From SXOA01 sp051004015 (lineage in GTDB: Bacteria > Planctomycetota > Planctomycetia > Pirellulales > Pirellulaceae), in the NCBI GenBank assembly GCA_051004015.1, contig JBPCKT010000150.1, positions 62,001 through 126,000 of the forward strand: 64,000 nt of DNA, given 5' to 3'. Positions 49,238 to 58,291 of this stretch are shown one piece after another (positions within the stretch are counted from its first letter, which is position 1; each line of letters begins with the position of its first letter). The translations under genes and the position numbers were made by a program. Below the pieces are notes generated by a model. The model was not told the origin of the DNA. It ran no database searches and worked only from the letters and a program-made list of their open reading frames with translations.

Positions 49238-50096
49238 GGGGAGTACTCCTACACCAGTGGGGCGGAAAGGGGCTGCGAAGCAACGATAGGGGCCGGAACG
49301 GGCCTGCGTACGCCCCACTGCGGCTGCCGGGGGCAGCACATGAGTTGGTTCGGGCGGCGGGCGGGGTCGGGCATGGATTCGGTCAACTGGACGCGCGGGT
49401 GCGCGCCACTTTTCAGGCCGGAGTTGTCAGGCAAAAGAATTGTAACACCCTTACGTGATTTGTCCGGCGCAACTGAGCAATTGGTAAGAAATTACGTGTG
49501 CAGCCAGTTTGCCAAGGCACGCTACCGCTTACCTCACACCATCAGTCTTCCAGACTGTCACACTCACGGACATTCGGGCCAGCTGACGAAACAGCATCGC
49601 GCGAAAGGGTGAGGGTGAAGGAAGATTTGCCGGCGCCTTCCGTGATGGGGCCGGCACGACGCTTGGAAAACAGACCCCGCTCCGCGGGGAACTCGCTCAC
49701 GCTCTTTGGACTGACCATCAAGCGTCCTCTCGTACTCGTTTCCAAACGTCAACCGTTTCAGCCTCAGCGACATGTCCAGTGGTTGGGGGGGGAGGGACGA
49801 GCGTCGCAGCTGGTAGCGGTTGTCCCAATTGTACCTAGGCTGAGGGCAGGGTCTAGGGTCTAAAACTGGGAATTGGGCCTGAAATTTCCGCAGGCTCCAG
49901 AGCTTATGGGGCGGCGACAATGAGGGTGGCACGCCCACGGCGTTGCGTGGGCGTTGGAGTCAGTATGACGCTTGCGGCTTGCCATCCAGACGGCTAGCAT
50001 GAAGCACCAAACTGGGTCCCTGTCGGACGCAATCAGGGACGGAGCTCGGCACTATTTCTTCCCGCTTCAAATCTTCTCCATTCCTTTACGTAACTT
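49238..50096. other. 859-base gap between the sigma factor and an SDR gene
   Basis: No supported gene. Short hairpins occur at 49629-49656 (TGCCGGC...GCCGGCA) and 49675-49689 (CCCCGC-TCC-GCGGGG). It should hold promoters of the sigma factor (minus) and the SDR (plus). The dense stems leave room for an unrecognised small RNA, but I see no known family. Confidence 0.45.
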
Positions 50097-50891
50097 ATGG
50101 CTGGCATTGATCTTCGCGGCTGCGTCGCTCTCGTCACCGGGGCCAGTTTAGGGATTGGCCGGGCGACCGCGATTGCCCTGGGAAAGGCGGGAGCCAAGGT
50201 TGGCGTCAACTACCGCTCGAATGAACAAAAGGCCCAGGAAGTTGTCAACGAAATCCGTCAGGCCGGCTCCGATGCCATCCTCCTGCAGGCGGACGTCGCC
50301 GATCAATCCGCGGTGGAAAAAATGGTGGCCGAGACGGCTGCGAAATTTGGGAAACTGGACATTGCGGTCAGCAATGCCGCCTATAGCGACCGGGACCGCT
50401 TCTTCGAAGCCGATATGGCGGGCTTCCGCCGCACGGTGGACGTCACCATGTGGGGTGCCTTTTATCTGACGCGAGCCGCCACCCAGCAAATGATTAAACA
50501 AGGGGGCGGCGGCAGCATCTGCCTGGTCAGTTCCCCCCATGCCTTCATCCCGGCGCCGAGGGCGATGGCCTATAACATGTCCAAAGCCGCCCTTGAGCAC
50601 ATGGCCCGAACCGCGGCCATTGAAGTGGCCGAGTACAAAATCCGTATTAACGTCATCCAGCCCGGCTGGACCGATACGCCCGGCGAGCGGAAATTCGCCA
50701 GCGAAGAGACCCTGCAAACCGCGGGAGCAAAAATCCCGCTCGGCCGTCTGGGAACGGCGGAGGAGGTCGCCCGCAGCATCTTGTTCCTCGTTGACCCCGC
50801 CAATGACTACATGACCGGAGCCTGCCTGCTTGTGGACGGCGGCATCAGCCTCCCCTGGTGGGCCAACCGCGGCTCCGCGGCCCCGGCCTAG
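50097..50891 (+). CDS. Short-chain dehydrogenase/reductase, classical SDR (264 aa)
   Basis: This is an NAD(P)-dependent oxidoreductase. The cofactor motif TGASLGIG is at 14-21. The 'NNAG' block reads 'SNAAYS'. The catalytic Ser is near 145 ('LVSSPHAF') and YxxxK is Y159/K163 ('AYNMSKAAL'). 'NVIQPGWTDTPGERKFASEE' and 'GACLLVDGGISL' close the fold. It resembles glucose/ribitol dehydrogenase or FabG-like SDRs; the substrate is unknown. It is a single gene, followed by a large hairpin. Confidence 0.93.
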   Translation: MAGIDLRGCVALVTGASLGIGRATAIALGKAGAKVGVNYRSNEQKAQEVVNEIRQAGSDAILLQADVADQSAVEKMVAETAAKFGKLDIAVSNAAYSDRDRFFEADMAGFRRTVDVTMWGAFYLTRAATQQMIKQGGGGSICLVSSPHAFIPAPRAMAYNMSKAALEHMARTAAIEVAEYKIRINVIQPGWTDTPGERKFASEETLQTAGAKIPLGRLGTAEEVARSILFLVDPANDYMTGACLLVDGGISLPWWANRGSAAPA

Positions 50892-50901
50892 CCACAGAAA
50901 A

Positions 50902-50976
50902 GGGGTCGGGAGGAGTTTCGCGAGCGATGATTATTCATTTTTCCAAAGCTCTTACCGCGAAACCCCTCCCGACCCC
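50902..50976. repeat. GGGGTCGGGAGG / CCTCCCGACCCC long hairpin
   Basis: The left arm 50902-50922 and right arm 50956-50976 pair over 21 bases with one mismatch (loop about 33 bases, AT-rich). It lies between the SDR stop and the next start. The GGGGTCGGGAG text is a common intergenic repeat type in related genomes. Confidence 0.8.
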
Positions 50977-51021
50977 GTTATGCCCGAACCCCCAGCCCTT
51001 ACTCGGCGTAAAGCACCCGTC

Positions 51022-51564
51022 ATGAAAGCCGAATACTTACTCCCCTGCTCCTGCGGCAATAAAGTCCCGGTCGATGCCGGCCAGGCTGGCGCCAAGGTCA
51101 CTTGCTCTTGCGGCCAGCAGCTCACCGTTCCCACTTTTCGAGCCTTGCGCGATCTCGAGCGGGTGACGCCGACCATCGCAGTTGCGGAAAGCTCCCAGTG
51201 GAGTACCACCCGCGGGATCCTGTTTTCCGTCGGAACGCTGGTTTCCGTGATGGCGACAGTGCTGGTCTGCTACCACCTGTACATGTACTGGCAGCTTTTG
51301 GACGGCGGCGAAGCCTGGAAGCAGGAGCATCTGGCCGAGATGCTCGCGGGTGTGGACTACTTGTCTCCCGTCGAGGCGTTCGCCGAATTTCAAGAGATGG
51401 CAAAAACGGGGCTGACCATCGATGGAATCCCCCCCTGGTCGCAAATTTCCGCCGTCCGCGATTCGAGCCGCCGCTGGCTGACGGCGTCGCTCGTCGCCCT
51501 CGCTTTCGGACTCGTTTCCCTAACAGCTTCGCTCCTGGGTGCAAAGCGGTCGAAGGCGAAGTGA
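51022..51564 (+). CDS. Membrane protein with N-terminal zinc ribbon (180 aa)
   Basis: The start 'YLLPCSCGNKVPVDAGQAGA' followed by 'VTCSCGQQLTVP' is a MJ0042-type zinc ribbon with paired CxC motifs. Two membrane helices follow (about 67-90 and 155-175). Function is unknown; such ribbon-plus-helix proteins are frequent in planctomycetes. The ATG at 51022 starts directly at the ribbon; an ATG at 50980 would add 14 residues and overlap the hairpin. Confidence 0.65.
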   Translation: MKAEYLLPCSCGNKVPVDAGQAGAKVTCSCGQQLTVPTFRALRDLERVTPTIAVAESSQWSTTRGILFSVGTLVSVMATVLVCYHLYMYWQLLDGGEAWKQEHLAEMLAGVDYLSPVEAFAEFQEMAKTGLTIDGIPPWSQISAVRDSSRRWLTASLVALAFGLVSLTASLLGAKRSKAK

Positions 51565-51585
51565 TTCCCCGATCAAGATGCGGCT

Positions 51586-52704
51586 ATGTCCGGCGCAGCT
51601 TCCCGCCAGCCCGCTCCCCCATCGCAGCTCCCTCGTCCGGGAATAGGGGACTCATTTTCCTTGACGGCAGCCTTTCTGGGCCTGATTCTCTGTTTCGATC
51701 TCTGCCTGGTAACCGGCCTGTCCGGTCAGCGCTTACTTTTTGGCCGAGATCCGCAGTTCCTGGCTTGCCTGGTCGCGCAGACGATCTTCCTCTCGCTGCT
51801 GGTGAGCCGCGCGATTCCATCACCCGCTATCGCGATCATGGCCTGGGTTGCCAACTTCCTCCTGGTGAACGCCGCCATCGCGATCTACGCGGCGCAGCAT
51901 CCGTCACACTACGGGTATGCTTCGGCGTTCCTCGCCGGGCAGTTAGCATTCCTGGCAGTCTGGCTGGTTCTGGGAGAGCAATCGCTGGGCTGGAAAGTTC
52001 TGGGGACATGCGCTAGTTCGGGAATCCTGATCGTCGGTTGGTACGGATATGCCGCCCGCCGCAGCACGGCCGACTGGAACTTGATCTGGATGAGCGAGAC
52101 GCTGGGGGTGATGGCCGCGGCGGTGCTGCTCCGATTCGCCGGCTTTCAAATTCGATGTGTGAGTCTGACAAAACAGAATCTGGCTCGACCGCCGGAAGAA
52201 TCTAGGGCCGAGGGGGAGGGCCAGTACAAGCTCTGGCACCTGATGGCGGGGCTGTTCGTGGCCTCCTGCCTGCTCGGCCTGGCCCGCCTGCTGGGAGTCA
52301 TCAAGCCGACCTACTTCGCCGACCTGGCCGCCAGCGAAATCGACGCCGCGGACGTGCAGCGGGGGCTCGGAGTGGGGCTCGCCGCTGCGCTCGCCGTCGC
52401 CTTCGCGGCGCACTCGATTCTGTTGCGGGCGAATTTCGCGGCGCGCTACCTCCCGCCGCTGATCTATACAATCGCCATGGGCTATGGCATTCACGCCTGG
52501 GGACCGCCATACGTCGATGCCAGCGTTGTCGCGAGCGCCTGGAGTGTGAATCTGCCCGACTGGACCCCGACCACGTCCCAGTGGTCCATCTGGATGCTCT
52601 TCAATGCCGGCATGGCCACGGGCGGAACGATGTTCCTGCACGCCCTGGGTTATCGGCTGACGCGGGGTCAAAGGGCCGCTCGTGTCGCCACAAACGCCAG
52701 GTAG
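51586..52704 (+). CDS. Polytopic membrane protein of unknown function (372 aa)
   Basis: About nine to ten hydrophobic segments are spread over the chain ('FLGLILCFDLCLVTGLSG', 'FLAVWLVLGEQ', 'LFVASCLLGLARLLGVI'). No domain is recognised. It follows the zinc-ribbon membrane gene by 21 bases, so the two are probably co-transcribed. Its last 37 bases overlap the end of the DUF420 gene on the other strand. Confidence 0.7.
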   Translation: MSGAASRQPAPPSQLPRPGIGDSFSLTAAFLGLILCFDLCLVTGLSGQRLLFGRDPQFLACLVAQTIFLSLLVSRAIPSPAIAIMAWVANFLLVNAAIAIYAAQHPSHYGYASAFLAGQLAFLAVWLVLGEQSLGWKVLGTCASSGILIVGWYGYAARRSTADWNLIWMSETLGVMAAAVLLRFAGFQIRCVSLTKQNLARPPEESRAEGEGQYKLWHLMAGLFVASCLLGLARLLGVIKPTYFADLAASEIDAADVQRGLGVGLAAALAVAFAAHSILLRANFAARYLPPLIYTIAMGYGIHAWGPPYVDASVVASAWSVNLPDWTPTTSQWSIWMLFNAGMATGGTMFLHALGYRLTRGQRAARVATNAR

Positions 52705-53216
52705 TAGAAGATTCCGCCGGTGATGGCCGTCATGAACATCCCGCCGACGGCCAGCCAGGCAAATCGCGCATGGGACGGGCTATGCTCGCCCGGCAATGGC
52801 GGGGAAGGAAACTTCCGCAGCGCCTGCACGATGACGTAAATCCACAAGAGCGGCGTGGGAACCGCGAAGCAGAGGTGGATGATGAGCGCCAGGCCTGCGA
52901 CGCTCGTCCACTTATGCTGCTCGTCGAAATAGGGCGAGTCCTTCGCCAGGTCTTCCCAATCCGTGAAGAACCGCATGTCAATCTCGAAGGCCACTACGGC
53001 AATCAGCAGCACCACGCCCAAAATCAGATTGATGAGCTTGTGCAGGCCGTACTTTTTCTGCTTCACCAGATAGATGCTCAGCGCGAGCAGCGGCAGCACG
53101 GCGAACATCGCCAAGAAAACCACGTCCAGCATCAGCGAGCCGCGCGTTCCCAGGAATCCGGTGGACTGTGCCAGGACGGGAAAAGCTAGACAGGTGAAGG
53201 AGTCGATATCGGTCAT
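52668..53216 (-). CDS. DUF420 membrane protein, CtaM/YozB-like (182 aa)
   Basis: This is a four-to-five-helix inner-membrane protein of the DUF420 family. The Staphylococcus member CtaM is needed to mature heme-copper (aa3-type) cytochrome oxidase. Seen here: 'VVFLAMFAVLPLLALSIYLV', the typical 'KYGLHKLINLILGVVLLIAV' and 'HKWTSVAGLALIIHLCFA', with the His residues of the family. Its ATG overlaps the stop of the epimerase gene (ATGA, 53213-53216). It overlaps convergently with the end of the plus-strand membrane gene. Confidence 0.82.
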   Translation of the reverse strand: MTDIDSFTCLAFPVLAQSTGFLGTRGSLMLDVVFLAMFAVLPLLALSIYLVKQKKYGLHKLINLILGVVLLIAVVAFEIDMRFFTDWEDLAKDSPYFDEQHKWTSVAGLALIIHLCFAVPTPLLWIYVIVQALRKFPSPPLPGEHSPSHARFAWLAVGGMFMTAITGGIFYYLAFVATRAAL

Positions 53217-54268
53217 GGAGCCGATTCTAGCGGATTCCGCCCCTGTTCCAGCAGCGTCACACCGCTGCCGTTTTCGGCGGAGTAACGGCAGATGCCGCGA
53301 ATGACTTTGGCGCCATCGGCAATGTCTTTGGCCAGGAGGACCGCGCCGTCCATATCGACGTAGTCGAGCAGCGGCAGGAGCTGGGCGATGGCGGAGATGC
53401 CCACGGTGGATTCGGTCATGCAACCGACCATGACTTTCAGGCCGAGTTGCCGGGCCCGGGCGATCATCCGGCGGGCGGGAGTCAGGCCGCCGCATTTCGT
53501 CAGCTTGATGTTGATCCCGTGGAACAGGCTGGCGCACTTCTCCACGTCGCTCTCCACGATGCAGCTTTCGTCGGCGATGATGGGGAGGGCGGATTCGCTG
53601 CACACGCGGCGGTAGTCGTCCCACTTGTCCGCCGGCAGTGGCTGCTCGATGAATTCCACGCCGAGATCCTTGAGTCGCGGGGCGTTGGCGAGAGTCTGCT
53701 CCGCTGTCCAGCCGCAGTTGGCGTCGACGCGGAACGTGGCGGAGGTATGCTTGCGGAGCTCGCGGACGATTTCGATGTCGCGCTCGGTACCGAGCTTGAT
53801 CTTATAAATCGGCCAATCGGGAAACTCGGCGAGCTTGGCCACCATCACCTCGATTTTGTCGATGCCCAGGGTGTAGTTGGAGGCAGGGATTCTGTCGGTC
53901 GACAGTCCCCAGGCCTCATGGACCTTTTGGCCGCGGAGCTTGCCCCACAGGTCATACGCTGCCTGATCCAAAGCGCACAGCGCGAAGGCATTGTCCTTTA
54001 GCCGCGGGGCGAGGCGGTCCCAAAAGCGGGCGGGATCTTGCGTCAGCACATCGGCAGCGGCGGCGACCTCGCTTTCCACGGCCGCGAGCGCCCGGGCCAT
54101 GCTCTCCATCGTGAAGCCGTAGTACTTGTTCGCCGTCGTTTCGCCATAGCCGCGTTGGCCGCCGTGCTCGAGCTCGACGATCAGCGAGGGCTGGCTGGTG
54201 ATGGATTCGCGGGAGATGGTGAAGGTGTGCCGCAGCGGCAGGTCGTAAGCATGGAGCCGGAGTTTCAT
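53213..54268 (-). CDS. Dipeptide epimerase, enolase superfamily (351 aa)
   Basis: It probably racemises the second residue of dipeptides such as L-Ala-D-Glu from peptidoglycan. The enolase-superfamily acid/base and metal residues are visible: K156 and K158 ('YKIKLG'), D182 ('VDANCGW'), E208 ('IEQPL'), D233 ('ADES') and K255 ('NIKLTKCGG'). The capping domain has 'FTISRESITSQPSLIVELEH'. It overlaps the WD40 gene upstream and DUF420 downstream by four bases each. The exact dipeptide cannot be told from sequence. Confidence 0.9.
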   Translation of the reverse strand: MKLRLHAYDLPLRHTFTISRESITSQPSLIVELEHGGQRGYGETTANKYYGFTMESMARALAAVESEVAAAADVLTQDPARFWDRLAPRLKDNAFALCALDQAAYDLWGKLRGQKVHEAWGLSTDRIPASNYTLGIDKIEVMVAKLAEFPDWPIYKIKLGTERDIEIVRELRKHTSATFRVDANCGWTAEQTLANAPRLKDLGVEFIEQPLPADKWDDYRRVCSESALPIIADESCIVESDVEKCASLFHGINIKLTKCGGLTPARRMIARARQLGLKVMVGCMTESTVGISAIAQLLPLLDYVDMDGAVLLAKDIADGAKVIRGICRYSAENGSGVTLLEQGRNPLESAP

Positions 54269-55212
54269 TGCCGCTTTATCCCATCCAGGCTGACCGCGTG
54301 CAACTCTCCCTGCTCATCGCCGACGACTGCGTGCGTGCCATCAGGCGAAACCGCAAGCGAAGTCAGCCAACCTTCACTGGTCTTCTTCTCCAGAACAAAG
54401 CGGAGCGTTTGCCAGTCGATGACGCGAATATTCCCATCCGTGCAAGCCACGGCGACATAATCGCCACTAAGGAGCCAGCGAACACACAGCGGGAGCGACG
54501 GGACCTTGGCAAATCGCACCGGCCGGCCGATGCTCGGCTGCCAGAAGCGAACCGTTTTATCTTGCCCGGCGGAAGCGACCAGCGGAAGCTCGCCGTTTCT
54601 CGCAGGGCGCAAGGCCAGGTCGTTGACCGTGGCAGTGTGATTGTCGAGCACGCGGATCGGGCGGGCGCTCGCCGCATCGAACACGCGGATCGTCTGGTCG
54701 CGACCGCCCGTGATAAGCAGCTCATCTCCTGACTCCTTGGACTGCGGAACGAAGAGCACGCAGAGCACCGCGGCTGAATGATCGGTGATTTCCTTCGACT
54801 TGCCGCTGGCCAGGTCGTACAGCCGCACGGTCTTATCGGCGCATGCCATTGCCAGCGACTTGCCGTCGCCGCTCCAGGCGGCGGTATAGACCACGTCATT
54901 TCCCGCTTCAACCCGCTGGACGGGCTTGAGTCCCGGCCACTCCACGATCTCCACGCCCCCTTTCTCCTGCGGCTCGCCACCGGCAATCGCCAGACGAGTG
55001 CCGTCCCGTGAAAACGCCAGATCATGCAGATGCGAGAACGGCGGCTTGACGCATTTGATCAACTCAAGCTTCGGCCAGGAGTATGTTGCGAGTCCCTGCT
55101 GCGAAGCTGCGACGAGAATTTCGCCATCCGGAGCGAAGAGGAGCGCGGTGACGGGTGAGGGAGCATCCGCGGCAAGGGGGCCGGCCGCGAAGAGAACGAG
55201 GAAAAACAGCAT
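54265..55212 (-). CDS. Secreted WD40-repeat propeller protein (315 aa)
   Basis: A signal peptide (about 1-15, 'FFLVLFAAGPLAADA') leads a WD40-type beta propeller with about six or seven blades. Visible blades include 'AWSGDGKSLAMACADKTVRL', 'GRDQTIRVFDAA' and 'GQDKTVRFWQPS'. It is likely a periplasmic scaffold or binding protein. It is the first gene of a three-gene operon with the epimerase and DUF420 genes, overlapping the epimerase by four bases. Confidence 0.85.
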   Translation of the reverse strand: MLFFLVLFAAGPLAADAPSPVTALLFAPDGEILVAASQQGLATYSWPKLELIKCVKPPFSHLHDLAFSRDGTRLAIAGGEPQEKGGVEIVEWPGLKPVQRVEAGNDVVYTAAWSGDGKSLAMACADKTVRLYDLASGKSKEITDHSAAVLCVLFVPQSKESGDELLITGGRDQTIRVFDAASARPIRVLDNHTATVNDLALRPARNGELPLVASAGQDKTVRFWQPSIGRPVRFAKVPSLPLCVRWLLSGDYVAVACTDGNIRVIDWQTLRFVLEKKTSEGWLTSLAVSPDGTHAVVGDEQGELHAVSLDGIKRQ

Positions 55213-55266
55213 TTCCTCACTGTAGGCGTCTCAAACGAAATGGCAAGAAGATGGTTGGCAATAAAA

Positions 55267-57348
55267 CTAAGGGAGATTGAGTTTGGGCAGGAAGCGCGCG
55301 GGCAGGGGCTGCGTTTTGCGAGTGTTGGTAGTTTGGCGGATTGGACTTACGGGGAGAAAATGAGCGGCACGAGCAGCAGAAGTTGGATTGAGAGGAACGC
55401 CAGGAGGAGGAGTAGGAATAGGCGTCGGAGATGGAGTCGGTGCGGGCGCGGGGTTGGGCACCTCCTCCGCGGCCGGAAAGCGCCGCGGAACTTCGCCGAA
55501 CTCGCGCGGCGGCTTGAGGTCGAACGATTCTTCCGCCGGCTCGTCGCTGCTGCCGTAGCGCTCGTCATTGGGAGTGGGACGATTGCTTTCCGGGTAGCAG
55601 ACAGGGGAGGAGAATCTCCCCAGCGGGCCGATGGAGCCGTACCGCTCCTCATACAGGTAAACTCCGTGCGTCTCCAGAATCGTCCCCGTTTGTTGCTCCA
55701 GCGTGGCGAGCTGCACGTTGTACTGAGCCAGGGCGTTGGCTTCACCGCTGATGGTGTTGCCCCAGTCGGCAATCGCTTGCAGCACATTCAAGAGAATCCC
55801 CTGTCCGGTCTGATACCGCAAGATCTGCGAGTCCAAGTTCACCCGCGCCGCTTCGCGGGCCGCTTTGAAGGCGGCATAGTTCTCATATGCCTGGTCGAGG
55901 GAGCGGACGTTAGTGGCCAGCGAATGCACCGTGGCATGCATCCCCTGGTCCAGGTTGGCGCGGTCGCGTGCGATCAGCAGCTCCACGCGTCGCAGTCCCG
56001 CTCGGCCGGCTCGCAAGCCGATTGGCACGGAGAAATTCACCCCCAGCGTCCAGTCCGTGAATTGCCCCGGCCCGTTCCGCAACGTAGTTCCATTGGGCAT
56101 TTCACCCTCCAAGCCATTCCAGCGGTACAGCGCCACCGCATCCAACTTGGGCAAGGCGTTGTTGTTCGCCTGGATGAGGAGCTGGTTGTCGGCTTCGAGA
56201 ATGAGCTTCAGCTCGACGAGGTCGGGCCGCCGCTCTTGGGCGATTTGCACGATGCTGGGCCAGTCCGCCACGAATTGATCGTTAATCGGCGGCGTGACGG
56301 GGACGTAGACCGAGTTATCCGACGGGGGAATTCCCAGGATGTTCCGCAAGGCCGCCTCGCGTTGCAGGACGTTGGCTTCCGACGAGACGAGGTTGGCGCG
56401 GGCATTGGCGAGGGCGAGGTCCGCCTGAGCAAGGTCCGCCCGGTTGTCGATGCTCTTTTCGTAACGCGCCTTAATCCGCCGCACCGCTTCCCTCAGTTGA
56501 TCGAGCTGCCGCCGTCGGGCCCACACGTCCGTGCGGGCAAAGACGAGGTTCCAATAAGCTTCGATGACGCCGCGGACCTGCTCCTGCACGGAGTCCTTGA
56601 GCTGGAAATACGAGCGCTCGGTGTCAATTCGCGCCAGCATGATCGGCGCGAGGTTCGGCGCCAGCCGGCCTCCTTGCAAGAGCGGCTGGGTGTAGCTGAG
56701 CCCGGCGGAGGAGCGGGTGGCGGGATTGAGCGGGAAAACTCCCGGAGATAGCCGGTCGGCATTGGACGTGACATCGAGAGCCGTCGTTCCGCCGAAGGCG
56801 TTTTGCTTAGTGATGCCCACGCCCAGGTTGTAATTCTGATTGGCGGCGCCCGTGATCAGCGAGCGATTGGCCGGATTGAGCGGATCGGGAATTGCGGACG
56901 GCGACTCCAGGCGATTGAAGCTTTGATTAACGGTAACGGTCGGATCAAAGCGAGCATTCTCCCGGTCGATGCTCGTGTTCGTCAGCGCCGCATCATAGAT
57001 CGTGCTGCCACTGGCGACGGCGGTGGTCCCCGCGAGCACGCGCACGACGCGAGCGTTGCCAAGTGCCGTGCGGATGGCCTCATCGAGTGTGATGTACCGC
57101 GGCTCCAAATCCTGAGTCCGGTTCGTGACCGTGGGGGGGGGCGGCAGCTCGGGCAACTCGTACCGCGGCAATTGCGATGGATCCCGGACCTGCATTGTCC
57201 GTTGCTCCGGGAAGTACGTCGGCGGCAAGACGTGCTGCGACGACGATAGCTGAGCGCTGGCAAACTTTGCCGTCAGCGCAAGCTGGAGCGGCAGCGCAAA
57301 TAGTATGAGCGCGCTGGTCACAATCTTGCGGATCGTGCCGGTTTCCAT
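55267..57348 (-). CDS. TolC-family outer-membrane efflux protein (693 aa)
   Basis: A signal peptide ('ALILFALPLQLALTAKFASA', about 14-33) precedes two OEP helical-hairpin repeats. In the first 'YFQLKDSVQEQVRGVIEAYW' and in the second 'LRRVELLIARDRANLDQGMH' are typical of TolC-like ducts. It forms the outer channel of a tripartite exporter. The C-terminal 130 residues are Pro-rich and charged, longer than in TolC. It follows the ABC ATPase gene by 47 bases, both minus strand. Confidence 0.88.
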   Translation of the reverse strand: METGTIRKIVTSALILFALPLQLALTAKFASAQLSSSQHVLPPTYFPEQRTMQVRDPSQLPRYELPELPPPPTVTNRTQDLEPRYITLDEAIRTALGNARVVRVLAGTTAVASGSTIYDAALTNTSIDRENARFDPTVTVNQSFNRLESPSAIPDPLNPANRSLITGAANQNYNLGVGITKQNAFGGTTALDVTSNADRLSPGVFPLNPATRSSAGLSYTQPLLQGGRLAPNLAPIMLARIDTERSYFQLKDSVQEQVRGVIEAYWNLVFARTDVWARRRQLDQLREAVRRIKARYEKSIDNRADLAQADLALANARANLVSSEANVLQREAALRNILGIPPSDNSVYVPVTPPINDQFVADWPSIVQIAQERRPDLVELKLILEADNQLLIQANNNALPKLDAVALYRWNGLEGEMPNGTTLRNGPGQFTDWTLGVNFSVPIGLRAGRAGLRRVELLIARDRANLDQGMHATVHSLATNVRSLDQAYENYAAFKAAREAARVNLDSQILRYQTGQGILLNVLQAIADWGNTISGEANALAQYNVQLATLEQQTGTILETHGVYLYEERYGSIGPLGRFSSPVCYPESNRPTPNDERYGSSDEPAEESFDLKPPREFGEVPRRFPAAEEVPNPAPAPTPSPTPIPTPPPGVPLNPTSAARAAHFLPVSPIRQTTNTRKTQPLPARFLPKLNLP

Positions 57349-57395
57349 ACCAGGATTGTTCGGTCCGCAGGCAGCGCTTCTTCCGGTGAATCCAA

Positions 57396-58151
57396 TCAGC
57401 GCGGATTTGTTTCACTTGACGGTTCTTCCACCGCTTCCGCCTGTAACGCCTGTATCGCCTGGTGAATGTCTGCCGTGTCCTGCACGACATGCCCATCCCG
57501 CAGGACGATGATCCGGCGAGCGTACTTCGCCACGTTCTGGTCGTGAGTCACCACGATTACTGTCAGCCCTACCTTTTCATTGAGCTCTCGGAACATGGCA
57601 ATGACCTCGCGGCTGGTTTTGGAGTCGAGGTTGCCGGTGGGCTCGTCGGCGAGCAGGATTGCCGGCTCGTTGACCAAGGCCCGGGCGATGGCCACCCGCT
57701 GCTGCTGACCGCCGGAGAGCTGGCTGGGATGATGATCCATCCGGTCCGCCAGGCCCACGAGCGCCAGCTTGTCCTTGGCCCGCTTCCGCCGCTCGGATGC
57801 CGAGATTCCCTTGCTATAAAGCAGCGGCAGCTCGACGTTTTCCAGCGCCGTCGTCCGCGCGAGCAGGTTAAAATTCTGAAACACGAAGCCGATCCGCTGG
57901 TTGCGAATGCGGGCCCGCTCGCTGGCCGACATATTGGCTACTTCCACGCCGGTGAGCTTGTAGCTGCCGCTGGTCGGCCGGTCGAGACACCCGAGCGTGT
58001 TCATCAGCGTGCTTTTCCCACTGCCGCTGGGGCCGATGAGGGCGATGTACTCCCCTTGATCAATCGTTAGATCGGTCTCTTTCAACGCCTCGACTTTAAC
58101 CTCGCCCAGGTCGTAGGTCTTAGTAATCTTCTGGATTTCGATAAGCGACAA
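57396..58151 (-). CDS. ABC transporter ATPase, MacB/LolD type (251 aa)
   Basis: This is the ATPase of a MacB-like (ABC-type VII) exporter. Walker A GPSGSGKST is at 40-48, the Q-loop 'FVFQNFNLLARTTALENVEL' near 89-108, signature LSGGQ at 145-149 and Walker B ILLADE at 165-170. It is a stand-alone ATPase, so the permease is a separate protein (59657-60898). The start is TTG with a GGAG-like site. It is read away from the macA-like gene, sharing a 140-base divergent gap. Confidence 0.93.
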   Translation of the reverse strand: MSLIEIQKITKTYDLGEVKVEALKETDLTIDQGEYIALIGPSGSGKSTLMNTLGCLDRPTSGSYKLTGVEVANMSASERARIRNQRIGFVFQNFNLLARTTALENVELPLLYSKGISASERRKRAKDKLALVGLADRMDHHPSQLSGGQQQRVAIARALVNEPAILLADEPTGNLDSKTSREVIAMFRELNEKVGLTVIVVTHDQNVAKYARRIIVLRDGHVVQDTADIHQAIQALQAEAVEEPSSETNPR

Positions 58152-58291
58152 GCTCTTTCTCCGGCAGGGAGCGACAGTTATGGTAGGAAGAACGGCTCCA
58201 TGGCAACGAATCCCATAGTAGTCCGCTCACTCCCTCGGCGGACATTGCTGCACACGGAGTGGGCGGCCTACATTTCTTGTTTACAGGCGGT

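Noticed and set aside
49724..49736. GTCCTCTCGTACT, the reverse complement of the sarcin-ricin loop core of 23S rRNA
   Set aside because: Only 13 bases match; the flanks on both sides do not resemble 23S rRNA and no other rRNA block lies near.
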